Part shown: piece after piece, positions 31,001-36,458 of the stretch | Numbering within the stretch: the stretch's first letter is position 1 | How the letters are laid out: every line of letters begins with the position of its first letter | The notes under the pieces: generated by a model | What the model saw: the letters and a program-made list of their open reading frames with translations, nothing else | Database searches by the model: none | What the model was told of the DNA's origin: nothing | Assembly (NCBI GenBank): GCA_948144175.1 | Contig: CANXME010002073.1 | Span: 186,001-250,000 of the forward strand | Reading direction: 5' to 3' | DNA length: 64,000 nucleotides | DNA from: Closterium sp. NIES-65 | Lineage: Eukaryota > Streptophyta > Zygnematophyceae > Desmidiales > Closteriaceae | Program-made: the position numbers and the translations under genes

Positions 31001-33666
31001 GTGAGAGGTCCCTTTCTGCTCAAATGAGGTGAGTGGTTGATAGGACGCCCAATGGACGCCCACAAATGAGCGCACCAGCACGCCTTAAAGCTGCGATGTG
31101 AGTGCGTGGATGTGCTTGGGGTGACGTCTTCGGGGTTCGGGTTTGGTTCTTTGAGGTTTTATTTCAATGGCCAGCCAGCCACCAGTGCTCCAATGCTCTT
31201 CTTCTCTCCTGAAATCAGGGGACACCCAAGCTGACTACTGGCAGAGCAGGTGCATGTAGCAGCAGTACAATTGTTTATGACTGCCCCTCTCCACCCCTCT
31301 TTGCTCTTCCACTGCACCGTTTCTCCCCATGCTGTTCCTCTATGTGTCTTGCCATGTCAACTACGCCTTCTGCTCCCTCCCTCCCTCCCTCCTCCCCCCC
31401 CGGCAGGTCTTCTTCGCCCCAGAGATAGCAGTGAGCAACGTGGGCACGTCGCTGGCAGAGCTGGTGGATGCAGCGGTGCAGACTGCCGCCATCGACACAC
31501 GCCGCTCGCTCTACAAGGTGACGCTTGTGTGGGTGGGTGATCCAAGGGGTGCTTCCTCTGCACTCAGTGGCGTGGCAGGGCCCCCTCCATCCCCCGCCTG
31601 TGCAGGCCGCTGCCATCGACACACGCCGCTCGCTCTACAAGGTGGCTGTTGTGTTTCCATGGTTTGTGCGACAAGGGGTGCTTCCTTGGGCCGGAGTCGA
31701 GGCGGCATCGTGCTGAGAGGGGGAATCGTGACAGTCAGTTGCCTTCCCGGTGGCTCGCCAGCTCATCGCTACTTGCGTGTCCGTGTGCCTTACCCTCCTG
31801 CACAACATCATGCTTTCAGGCACCTCCACCATGTTCAGGCGGCTCCACCATGTGCAAGGACTTGGATCGATCATTATGGCTATCCCCATCGTTCTCCCTT
31901 CCTCTCCCACTCCCAGAGAGCGTCGTGTGTTCAGGCGCCTCCACCATGTGCAAGGACTTTGACCATAAGGACTTTGACCATAAGGACTTTGACCATAAGG
32001 ACTTTGACCATAAGGACTTTGACCATAAGGACTGTGACCCATCATTATGGCCCAGCCTTCTCCCTTTGATCATTATGGCGCGTCATACCCTTGCCCCCAT
32101 GTATCCCGTGCCCCCATGACATGTATCCCGTGCCCCCATGACATGTATCCCGTGCCCCCATGACATGTATCCCTTGCCCCCATGACATGTATCCCTTGCC
32201 CCCATGACATGTATCCCTTGCCCCCATGACATGTATCCCGCAGAACATTGTGCTCTCAGGCGGCTCCACCCTCTTCAAGGACTTTGGGCGGCGCTTGCAG
32301 AGAGACGTGAAGAAAGCTATCGAGGCCCGCATGGCCGGGTCCAGCGAGGTGCGCTTGTAGCAATGAGGTGTGCTTCTAGTGGGATGTGCTTCTAGTGGGA
32401 TGTGCTTCTTGTGGGGTGTGCATTCAGTGAGGTGTTGCCATCATGTTGTTAGCGAGAGATGTGAAGATGTAGCGAGGCCCGCATGGCTGGGTCTAGCGAG
32501 GTGCGCTTGTAGTGAGATGTGCTTTTACTTTATTGTGCTTTTAATGGGGTGTGGGTATAGTGAGGTGCTGCTATCATGTTTTAAGCGAGACGTGAAGGGA
32601 GCTGTTAAGGCCTGGATGCCTGGATCTGCTTCTATTGAGGTGTGATTAAAAGGAAATGTGCTATCACGTAATGAGGTGTATTAATAAGGAAACGTGCTTC
32701 TAGTGAGGTGTGCTTTTAGTGAGGTGGTGTCATCACGTTGTAAGCAAGGCGTGAGGAAAGGCCAGGTTGGCTGGATCTGCTTCTAATGAGGTGTGCTTCT
32801 CGTGAGACATGCTTATTGCGGGGGTGTATAATGGCGTGTGGTCACAGAGGTCACGGTGGTGTCCCACCATCTGCACGAGCACCAATTGCACCAACCATTG
32901 CTCCTTCCCTTCCCTTCCCTGCCCCCCACCTTCCCTCCACCAACCAGCCCAACGCATCTGAATCTGCATGCGCACGCTGTGCGGTTCGTTCAGCAGCTCA
33001 CTTCACCTCATGCCCCGTCACTTCCCCCCCATACCGTACAGCCCAAGGCATCGGACATAGAGGTGGCAGTGGTGTCCCATCATCTGCAGGAGCATGCCGT
33101 GTGGTTCGGGGGCTCTGTTGTCGCCTCCTCCCCGGGTTTCCAAGGGGTAAGCCCTGTGTATAATAGTCCAGTGAGTTTAGTTGTCGCCGTCACCTGTTTT
33201 CCAAGGAGTGAGCAGCAATACCCTGTTTCATATGATTCTTTACCGTATATGCTGTTCTTTCGATTGACTCAACCTCTTCACAATGACAGAGGTTGACCGA
33301 CAGCAGCACAAATTGTCTCTGCATTGGTTCCTGTTAAGTTCCACCTGTTGTCAGCCGTTTCTTTAAGCCGTGAGTGACGTGTCCTCTATTTGGCACCTCT
33401 CTCTGTGCATCGTGCACCAGGTGTGCACCACACGGGCTGCTTGTTTGGAGCATGGACCAAGCACGTGCCGAGAAAACAGGATGATCAGTGCCCGCTTGGC
33501 TCCCGTACTCATCGGTTCGTTTCAACGCATTGTGTCTTGTTTTCCTTTTTGCCCTTCCCCCTCTCTGTGCATCCCGCACCAGGTGTGCACCACACGAGCT
33601 GCTTACTTGGAGCACGGGCCTAGTGTATGCAGAGCAAACAGAATGATAAGTGCCTCTTTGTCGTAA
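18954..33666 (+). CDS. ARP3: Actin-related protein 3 (Arp2/3 complex subunit), 11 coding exons
   Basis: ARP3 pairs with ARP2 in the Arp2/3 complex, which nucleates branched actin filaments in the cytoplasm. The exons given below all have GT-AG borders and join in frame to 1293 nt, i.e. 430 residues plus stop, close to the roughly 420-430 of known ARP3s. Recognisable blocks in order are the nucleotide-binding [95 protein letters not shown] and AVWFGGSV. The start MDPT matches plant ARP3. The extreme C-terminus (after CRAN) is unlike other ARP3s. Introns are packed with minisatellites and copies of exon edges. The hAT element begins 60 bp after the stop. Exon calls come from family similarity and splice sites; no transcript was available. 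Confidence 0.93.
19001..19433 (+). repeat. Intron 1 with two decayed copies of the start of exon 2
   Basis: Copies of the exon 2 beginning start near 19187 (strongly decayed, GATGGGGTTTGAAGG core) and at 19310 (well preserved, with its own CTCTAG acceptor). They are spaced roughly 125 bp apart, the third member being exon 2 itself at 19434. The copy at 19310 has an in-frame TGA at 19332-19334 eight codons in. Confidence 0.82.
19434..19689 (+). CDS. ARP3: ARP3 exon 2
   Basis: Starts after CCCAG with the last base of the Gly codon and encodes [20 protein letters not shown], an Ala/Gln-rich insertion with five Gln, then [19 protein letters not shown] and THPVQRGQ. It ends at a codon boundary before GTGGGT. 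The Ala/Gln stretch corresponds in place to a variable loop of plant ARP3. Confidence 0.92.
19690..20186 (+). repeat. Intron 2 with copies of the exon 2 end and exon 3 start
   Basis: A roughly 20-bp G-rich unit (GTGGGTGGAGAGGGGTGCAG-like, about 19690-19762) repeats the exon 2 donor area about four times. Decayed copies of the exon 2 end (CTGGGCC...CTGACGC...GTGCAGAG) lie at about 19799-19855 and 19893-19955. A copy of the exon 3 start (GGGGCATCTGTGGCAGCAGA) lies at about 20080-20116. Confidence 0.72.
20187..20338 (+). CDS. ARP3: ARP3 exon 3
   Basis: Encodes [37 protein letters not shown] and YIAEIMFE, a core ARP3 block. Acceptor CGCCAG, donor GTGAGT; ends after two bases of a Thr codon. Confidence 0.94.
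20423..20610 (+). repeat. Copies of the 3' half of exon 3 in intron 3
   Basis: 20423-20500 repeats exon 3 from GAGGAGCATGTGCTG to GAAACGTGAGTG, including the donor, but with one base deleted so the frame is lost. A second, shorter copy (GAGAGCTCTCTC...CACCGAGAG) lies at about 20557-20610. Confidence 0.88.
20640..20700 (+). repeat. Short tandem repeat, CCCCCTCCATCGTCTCCA unit
   Basis: About three and a half copies of an 18-bp unit sit between the exon 3 copies and the 14-bp array. Confidence 0.8.
20711..21029 (+). repeat. 14-bp minisatellite seeded from exon 3
   Basis: About 23 copies of ACCGAGAGTTCATC. The unit resembles exon 3 CACCGAGAATACATC, and the array runs straight into GCCAAAATCATGTTTGA, which resembles the end of exon 3. 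The open frames across it come only from the repeat. Confidence 0.88.
21160..21232 (+). CDS. ARP3: ARP3 exon 4
   Basis: Encodes [20 protein letters not shown] plus TAAQ after completing the Thr codon. Acceptor GATGCAG, donor GTGAAA. It matches the FNVPGLYIA region of plant ARP3. Confidence 0.92.
21233..21853 (+). other. Intron 4, left part
   Basis: No coding signal was found. A G-rich tract (GTGGGGGGGA, about 21844-21853) followed by TGTTAGC could be a polypurine tract and LTR start of an old retroelement tail, but no second LTR or pol is seen. Confidence 0.4.
22071..22418 (+). repeat. 20-bp minisatellite in ARP3 intron 4
   Basis: About 17 nearly identical copies of TTGGTCAGTTTGCTCACCTG. 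The array is interrupted at 22419 by a small hAT-type element and resumes at 23136. Confidence 0.95.
22419..23135. mobile_element. 717-bp hAT-type non-autonomous element (MITE) in the 20-bp array
   Basis: The ends are CTATGTTGCGCTTGAC and, in reverse complement, CTATGTTGCGCCTGAC (15 of 16 identical). TTGGTCAG stands immediately on both sides (22411-22418 and 23136-23143), an 8-bp duplication as hAT transposases make. The interior has no convincing coding sequence; subterminal regions are rich in GACGC/GCGTC motifs. Because TTGGTCAG is also the start of the repeat unit, the duplication is slightly less certain than usual. Confidence 0.82.
23136..23183 (+). repeat. Remainder of the 20-bp minisatellite
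   Basis: About two and a half copies of the same unit as 22071-22418, separated from it by the inserted element. Confidence 0.92.
23244..23390 (+). CDS. ARP3: ARP3 exon 5
   Basis: Encodes [37 protein letters not shown] and [12 protein letters not shown], the second phosphate-binding loop region (MTGVVVDxG). Acceptor CTCCAG, donor GTAAAG. 49 codons, in phase with exons 4 and 6. Confidence 0.93.
23446..23545 (+). repeat. Decayed copy of the exon 5 3' half
   Basis: GTAGAGGGCTACGTGTTGG, GCAGCTCC and CTTGGTGCAAGAGCTGATG follow the order of exon 5, with insertions in between. Confidence 0.82.
23557..23916 (+). repeat. 20-bp minisatellite (TGGTGCAGCAACTCAACCAG)
   Basis: Eighteen copies. The unit resembles the exon 5 end GTGCAACAGCTCATGCGG (V-Q-Q-L), and the array lies between two copies of that exon end. 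Confidence 0.93.
23917..24135 (+). repeat. Further copies of the exon 5 3' half
   Basis: 23921-24033 repeats exon 5 from GTAGAGGGCTATGTG to CAGCTCATGCGGGTAA, donor included, with an internal duplication of the SSRSMP stretch. A weaker copy (GGTGGTACACGGCTGTGTG...GCCTTCATGCAAG) follows at about 24063-24135. Confidence 0.85.
24331..24456 (+). repeat. 18-bp minisatellite
   Basis: Exactly seven copies of CTGCACTCTGGAGTATCA in ARP3 intron 5. No exon seed was recognised. Confidence 0.95.
24541..24822 (+). repeat. Degenerate 11-12-bp repeat, CATGCCCTACCC type
   Basis: About 24 imperfect copies fill the end of intron 5 up to the exon 6 acceptor and may serve as its pyrimidine tract. Confidence 0.88.
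24830..24922 (+). CDS. ARP3: ARP3 exon 6
   Basis: Encodes [20 protein letters not shown] and [11 protein letters not shown]. Acceptor ATATCAG, donor GTGTGG (a weak donor). 31 codons. The last 27 bases and the donor are the first unit of the tandem array that follows. Confidence 0.92.
24896..25235 (+). repeat. 31-bp minisatellite built from the end of exon 6 and its splice donor
   Basis: Eleven nearly perfect copies start inside exon 6 at GGATACACATGC and each ends CTTGTCAAGGTGTGG-like, so each carries the exon end plus a GT donor. The last copy has GTGCGG. Confidence 0.97.
25257..25513 (+). repeat. Purine-only repeat (GGAGAGAGAAGGAGAGGGAA type)
   Basis: About 13 copies of a roughly 20-bp GA unit. 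Units reading GAGAGTGAAGGAGA at the right end grade into the exon 6 copy GTGAAGGAGATGTATGG, which suggests that the array grew from the GTGAAGGAGA of exon 6. Confidence 0.9.
25503..25545 (+). repeat. Second copy of the exon 6 end with donor
   Basis: Encodes [14 protein letters not shown] followed by GTACCT. It has Met where exon 6 has Thr; Met is the usual residue in plant ARP3 (KEMY). Confidence 0.9.
25561..25894 (+). repeat. 8-bp minisatellite (GCAAACAT type)
   Basis: About 41 copies of GCAAACAT with variants (GCAAACAC, GCACACAT, GCAAGCAT) in intron 6. Confidence 0.95.
26033..26836 (+). repeat. 16-bp minisatellite (AGGTACACATGTGTTG), split by a MITE
   Basis: Units of 15-16 bp at 26033-26082 and 26415-26836, ending TTG, TTC or TC. 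About 30 copies. The gap is an inserted hAT-type element. Confidence 0.95.
26083..26414. mobile_element. 332-bp hAT-type MITE rich in GTTCG
   Basis: The ends read TAGGGATGAGCAA on both sides as inverted repeats. GTTGAGGT occurs at 26075-26082 and 26415-26422, a perfect 8-bp target duplication. The inside contains more than twenty GTTCG/CGAAC motifs in inverted clusters (for example CGAACGTGTTCG) and no transposase. Confidence 0.93.
26943..27003 (+). repeat. Copy of the first half of exon 7
   Basis: Encodes [20 protein letters not shown] after a CCCCCAG acceptor, then AACGGTCATG. It is a good match to exon 7 (27170-27229) and precedes it by 227 bp. Confidence 0.92.
27004..27168 (+). repeat. 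CATGT microsatellite and C-rich tract
   Basis: Five to six CATGT units (27007-27035) are followed by C-runs of 11-14 that form the pyrimidine tract before the exon 7 acceptor. Confidence 0.9.
27170..27289 (+). CDS. ARP3: ARP3 exon 7
   Basis: Encodes [40 protein letters not shown]. Acceptor CATCAG, donor GTGTGT. 40 codons; complete relative to plant ARP3, unlike the upstream half copy. Confidence 0.92.
27345..27506 (+). repeat. Copies of the exon 7 end, each with a GTGAGTGAGG donor
   Basis: GGAGCACGAGCCGTTCCTGG to GCTGAGGTGAGTGAGG (about 27350-27391) and CACCAACACACCCTATCGCTG to GATGTGAGTGAGG (about 27436-27506) follow exon 7. Their donors are closer to consensus than the exon's own GTGTGT. 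Confidence 0.88.
27510..30985 (+). repeat. 26-bp minisatellite, about 130 copies
   Basis: The unit contains TCAATGAACGGCCACCAACG plus ATTGTC; some units gain GTC (29 bp). It fills nearly all of ARP3 intron 7. The right end runs into CACCAACACGCCCTATC, which resembles exon 7, so exon 7 may be the seed. No open frame of note. Blocks several units long recur at a distance (see findings). Confidence 0.97.
30986..31406 (+). other. Intron 7, right end
   Basis: Holds a decayed exon 7 piece (about 30975-31000) and otherwise no feature until the pyrimidine tract and CGGCAG acceptor of exon 8. Confidence 0.6.
31407..31517 (+). CDS. ARP3: ARP3 exon 8
   Basis: Encodes [20 protein letters not shown] and [17 protein letters not shown], matching the IDTRR(A/S)LYK block. 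Acceptor CGGCAG, donor GTGACG. 37 codons. Confidence 0.93.
31598..31642 (+). repeat. Copy of the exon 8 end with acceptor-like AG and donor
   Basis: After CCTGTGCAG comes an in-frame copy of [11 protein letters not shown] followed by GTGGCT. It could act as an 11- or 12-codon microexon without changing the frame. Confidence 0.88.
31814..32039 (+). repeat. Copies of the exon 9 start and a 15-bp array
   Basis: TCAGGC-CTCCACCATGT units at about 31815-31865 and 31930-31961 repeat the SGGSTM part of exon 9. From 31952, AAGGACTTTGACCAT repeats six times; the first ten bases are the KDF codons of exon 9. Confidence 0.88.
32086..32240 (+). repeat. 22-bp minisatellite (CCCCCATGACATGTATCC core)
   Basis: About seven copies of a 22-bp unit directly before the exon 9 acceptor, where they supply the pyrimidine tract and probably the branch region. 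Confidence 0.93.
32244..32348 (+). CDS. ARP3: ARP3 exon 9
   Basis: Encodes [20 protein letters not shown] and [15 protein letters not shown], the third nucleotide-binding segment (SGGST). Acceptor CCGCAG, donor GTGCGC. Leu stands where plants have Met in SGGSTM. Confidence 0.94.
32349..32830 (+). repeat. Degenerate copies of the exon 9 end and GAGGTGTGCTTCTAGT-like repeats
   Basis: GAGGCCCGCATGGCTGGG...AGCGAGGTGCGCTTG recurs at about 32467-32510, weaker versions at about 32583-32641 and 32745-32790, separated by GTGAGATGTGCTT-like repeats. All are decayed copies of the exon 9 end and the start of intron 9. Confidence 0.85.
32838..32885 (+). repeat. Copy of the exon 10 start region
   Basis: GAGGTCACGGTGGTGTCCCACCATCTGCACGAGCA reads [12 protein letters not shown], a copy of [12 protein letters not shown] in exon 10 about 200 bp downstream. 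Confidence 0.88.
33042..33146 (+). CDS. ARP3: ARP3 exon 10
   Basis: Encodes [20 protein letters not shown] and [15 protein letters not shown]. Acceptor GTACAG, donor [14 protein letters not shown] is diagnostic for actin-fold proteins near the C-terminus. Confidence 0.93.
33178..33216 (+). repeat. Copy of the exon 10 end with donor
   Basis: GTTGTCGCCGTCACCTG...TTCCAAGGAGTGAGC repeats the exon 10 end [10 protein letters not shown] and its donor, with a small deletion. Confidence 0.78.
33421..33582 (+). repeat. First copy of the terminal ARP3 exon (11a)
   Basis: After a GCACCAG acceptor it encodes [20 protein letters not shown] then MISARLAP, and stays open all the way into the second copy at 33583. 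Using this acceptor without further splicing would add 54 residues to the protein. Confidence 0.85.
33583..33666 (+). CDS. ARP3: ARP3 exon 11 (terminal, copy b)
   Basis: Encodes [20 protein letters not shown] and MISASLS with stop TAA at 33664-33666. [11 protein letters not shown] corresponds to the EEYGxSICRxN end of ARP3. The choice of copy b over copy a gives a normal length; both copies have identical acceptor contexts. Confidence 0.78.
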   Translation: MCTTRAAYLEHGPSVCRANRMISASLS

Positions 33667-33725
33667 CAATTCTTGATAGACGCACATACCCTAATCACCC
33701 GGACATAAGACCTTAGGGTCGAGGG
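33667..33725 (+). other. Start of the ARP3 3' UTR, cut by the hAT element
   Basis: Only 59 bp separate the stop codon from the hAT inverted end. The last eight bases (33718-33725, GTCGAGGG) are the target duplication. Confidence 0.75.
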
Positions 33726-33738
33726 CAGGGCCCTAGAT
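33726..33738 (+). repeat. Left terminal inverted repeat of the hAT element
   Basis: CAGGGCCCTAGAT. It matches the right end except for one base. Confidence 0.85.
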
Positions 33739-34274
33739 ATCCAACTTTTTAGTCTGATTCGGAGTCCGTTCAGACTTTTTTTTTTGTACCTAGTCTGCAC
33801 TCCAAGATTATGTACCCTGTCTGATCTTTCAGAGTTTTTTTGTATGAGCTGTCTGTAATTTCAGGCTAATTTTAGAAGTGTAGTCTGAGCCTCAGGGTAC
33901 ATTCCACTCTTGACACAAATGTCTCAATGGCGTCATAAAACCGCTGTACCAGTCTGCACCGCATTACACCTAAGTGTTGAACATTTTCACCACACTGCAT
34001 CTCTTCGTTTGAGACGCGAGGCCTTTGTGACGCGCTTCAGGAATGTACCCTCAGACTTGTATCGGGGGTGCACTCCGAAACCGGTCAAACAGGGGTTTCC
34101 GCCAACCTGGCGGCGTGTAGCACTAACGCCGTCAATCACGGGCCAAAGTTCACCGAGCGCAGCACCGCACAGTCGCGTTGGTAGAGAATTGCTGTAATCA
34201 GTACCAATTCCAACCAATCGCGGCTGCGCATCATGAAGTGTTGGCAAGATTCCTTGCCAACGCATAACTGGCAG

Positions 34275-34305
<31 letters not shown>

Positions 34306-34384
34306 TGCTCGACACCACAACCATCCACCACACCCCACCTTTCTCACTGCCAACGCATAGCTCGCAGCGCGCTGCCACTCTCGT
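33739..34384 (+). other. hAT left non-coding region
   Basis: Contains T-runs and repeated AGTCTG/CAGACT words (33755-33890) that may be subterminal transposase sites, and a run of 32 C (34275-34306). No coding signal. Confidence 0.6.
34275..34306. repeat. Run of 32 C
   Basis: A homopolymer in the hAT 5' region; its length may be an assembly estimate. Confidence 0.95.
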
Positions 34385-35311
34385 ATGACCACATCCATCC
34401 ACCCGAAGCATGGGCCATCTCCTGCGCCACCGTCGCAACCCACCTCGAGGAGCCCTTCGATTCCCAGGGTCTCTGCACCTCTGCACGAGGCCGTCACTGA
34501 ACCAGTCACCGCTGCGCAACAGACGGTGCCCCATGAGGCGTCTGTCGAAGCACCTTCCCGTCCCGCGCCACCGACGAAGCTGCGGTACCGCCAGACCATG
34601 TTTCCGTGGGCAACTCCACCTCCTCCATCGACCGTTGAAACTCCAGCGAGCGATGAGTCTCCCATGCAGGACAGCTCGAAGCCTATGACAGCCTTGAGCT
34701 GAAATACGAAGAAGCTCATGAGCGTTTCAAGACTAGGTGGTCTACTGATTATTCATGGCTGATTCTTACTAAAACATCTTCTGGTGCCCCTTCTTTCAAG
34801 TGCAGTATTTGCTTGGAGTTTGCGGGCTTGACTGGCAAGTGTGGACGGCGTGACGAGGGCGCGACCGACGTGCAGACACAGTCCTTCAAGAAGCATGAAG
34901 GGACTGTGAAGCACCAATTTGCTCTGAAACGGCAGAAGGATCTGCTGCAGAACTACCGGCGACAACAGCGCATCGACATGCACCCGAAGGCACAGGACAA
35001 GGAGCTGTTGCAGGTTTCGTCGCTCGTGGACTCACTGTACTTCATGGGGAAGTGCAACGGGCCCATGGACTCGTGGATCTGGCTGGTGCCCCTACCTGGC
35101 GAAGAAGAAGGTGCCCGGGTTTCCAGAGCAGGGGTACGGCACATACTACAACACGTAAGTAAATTCGGTTGTAGTAAGCACTGTGTACTGAGGTGTCACT
35201 CCTTGACCGTTGCTGATGCCTTTTGTTTTTTTTGTGTAAGTACGGTTTTGGAGAACTCACTCAGGCAATTGCAACGTGGCTCCAAACAACGCAACTGGAC
35301 CACCTTCTAAC
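34385..35311 (+). pseudogene. hAT transposase, N-terminal part with a zinc-finger-like motif
   Basis: A Pro/Ser-rich frame (34385-34702) is followed in another frame by FKTRWSTDYSWLILTK, FKCSICLEFAG and SFKKHEGTVKHQFAL: a C-x2-C...H-x5-H finger of the BED/TTF kind that hAT transposases use to bind their ends. An intron runs from 35155 (GTAAGT) to 35240 (TGTAAG). The next exon encodes YGFGELTQAIATWLQTTQLD and is cut at 35311 by copia-A. The frame change near 34690 and doubtful frame after about 35050 suggest decay. Confidence 0.8.
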
Positions 35312-35439
35312 TGTCAGATTTATATGACATAGCTATTGTAGGCTATAGTGGGGTAGCACATATGGGGTACATCTTTCTAGGAGTTTGTATTTGTACCCAA
35401 CTTTCACTTAGTCATTCATTCCTCGTTCTAGTTTTCTCA
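35312..35439 (+). repeat. LTR-A, 5' copy (128 bp)
   Basis: Starts TGTCAGATTTATATGAC and ends GTTTTCTCA, followed at once by a primer binding site. The 3' copy, rebuilt from its two pieces, has the same length and about seven differences. Confidence 0.93.
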
Positions 35440-35453
35440 TGGTATCGAGCAGG
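35440..35453 (+). promoter_or_regulatory. Primer binding site of copia-A
   Basis: TGGTATCGAGCAGG differs from the initiator tRNA-Met complement TGGTATCAGAGC by one missing base. Confidence 0.8.
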
Positions 35454-35489
35454 TTCCCTCGTGGGAACTGTTCCTAGGGCCCACCGATC

Positions 35490-36410
35490 CGATTTTTTTT
35501 TCTGCCCGGAGCGCGCTCAGCCCCTGCCCGAGTCGCGCTCCCCTCTCTCGACCCTGTCGCGCCGCCTTAGCGGCCCCGTCGCGTTGCGCTAGCGGCCCCG
35601 TCCCATCGCCCTCGCGGCCCCATCCCGTCGCGCCGCCCTAGCGGCTGCGTCGCGCCGCCTTCGCGGCCCCGATCCGCTGCCCTAGCGGCTCCGTCGCCTA
35701 CTCCTGCGGCCCCGGCCCTGCCCTTCCCGGCCCCGGCGCCGCCCTTCCCGGCCCCGGCGCCGCCCTTCCCAGCCTCGATCAGCCGCCCTGCGGCCCCGTC
35801 GCCTACCCCGTGGCCCCGGCGCCGCCCTTTCCCAGCCTCGACGCCGCCCTTCCTGACCTGGCCCAGCCTCTGCTGGCCCCGTCGCCTAGCCCTGCGGCCC
35901 CGGCGCCGCCCTTCCCGGCCCCGATCTGCCGCCCTGCGGCCCCGTCACCTACCCCGCGGCCCCGGCCCCGCCCTTTCCCGGCCCCGACACCGCCCTTCCC
36001 GACCCGGCCCCGCCTCTGCTGGCCCCGTCGCCTACCCCTGCGGCCCCGAGCCGCCCTTCTCGGCCCCGGCACTGCCCTTCCTAGCCCCGGCCCAACAGCT
36101 GCTGGCCCAGTTGCCCGCCCTTCCCGGCCCCGGCCCCGCCTTCACGCAGCCCCGCCGTCACCACCGGACCGCCAGCGCCACCCGAGCCGCCGCGCCACCT
36201 GAGCCGCCCGAGCCACTGGGGCGCCGCACGCCGAGCTGCAGTTGCCGCCGAGCCGCCGTACCGCCAAGCCGCCCGAGCCGCCCGAGCCGCTGACTCGCCG
36301 AGCCGCAATTGCCGCAGTGCCGCCCGAGCCGTCGAGTCGCCGAGCCGCCGAGCTGCAGTTCTCGCCGAGCCACCCGAGCCGCCCTGTCCGGTAAGAGCAG
36401 CGCCTCTACC
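35490..36410 (+). repeat. GC-rich repetitive leader of copia-A
   Basis: Loose repeats of CGGCCCCGTCGCCTACCC and GCCGCCCTTCCCGGCCCC, later CCGAGCCGCC, separate the primer binding site from gag. The frames through it are low complexity. Copia-B (48960-49290) and copia-F (60660-61440) have leaders of the same character. Confidence 0.85.
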
Positions 36411-36458
36411 ACTGCACTGCCCTTACCCCACTCTTCACGCTACTACTCTACTGCTCTC

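Noticed and set aside
18954-33666. Conventional actin or ARP2 as the identity of the host gene
   Set aside because: The MDPT start, [12 protein letters not shown], [17 protein letters not shown] and IDTRRSLYK blocks are ARP3-specific.
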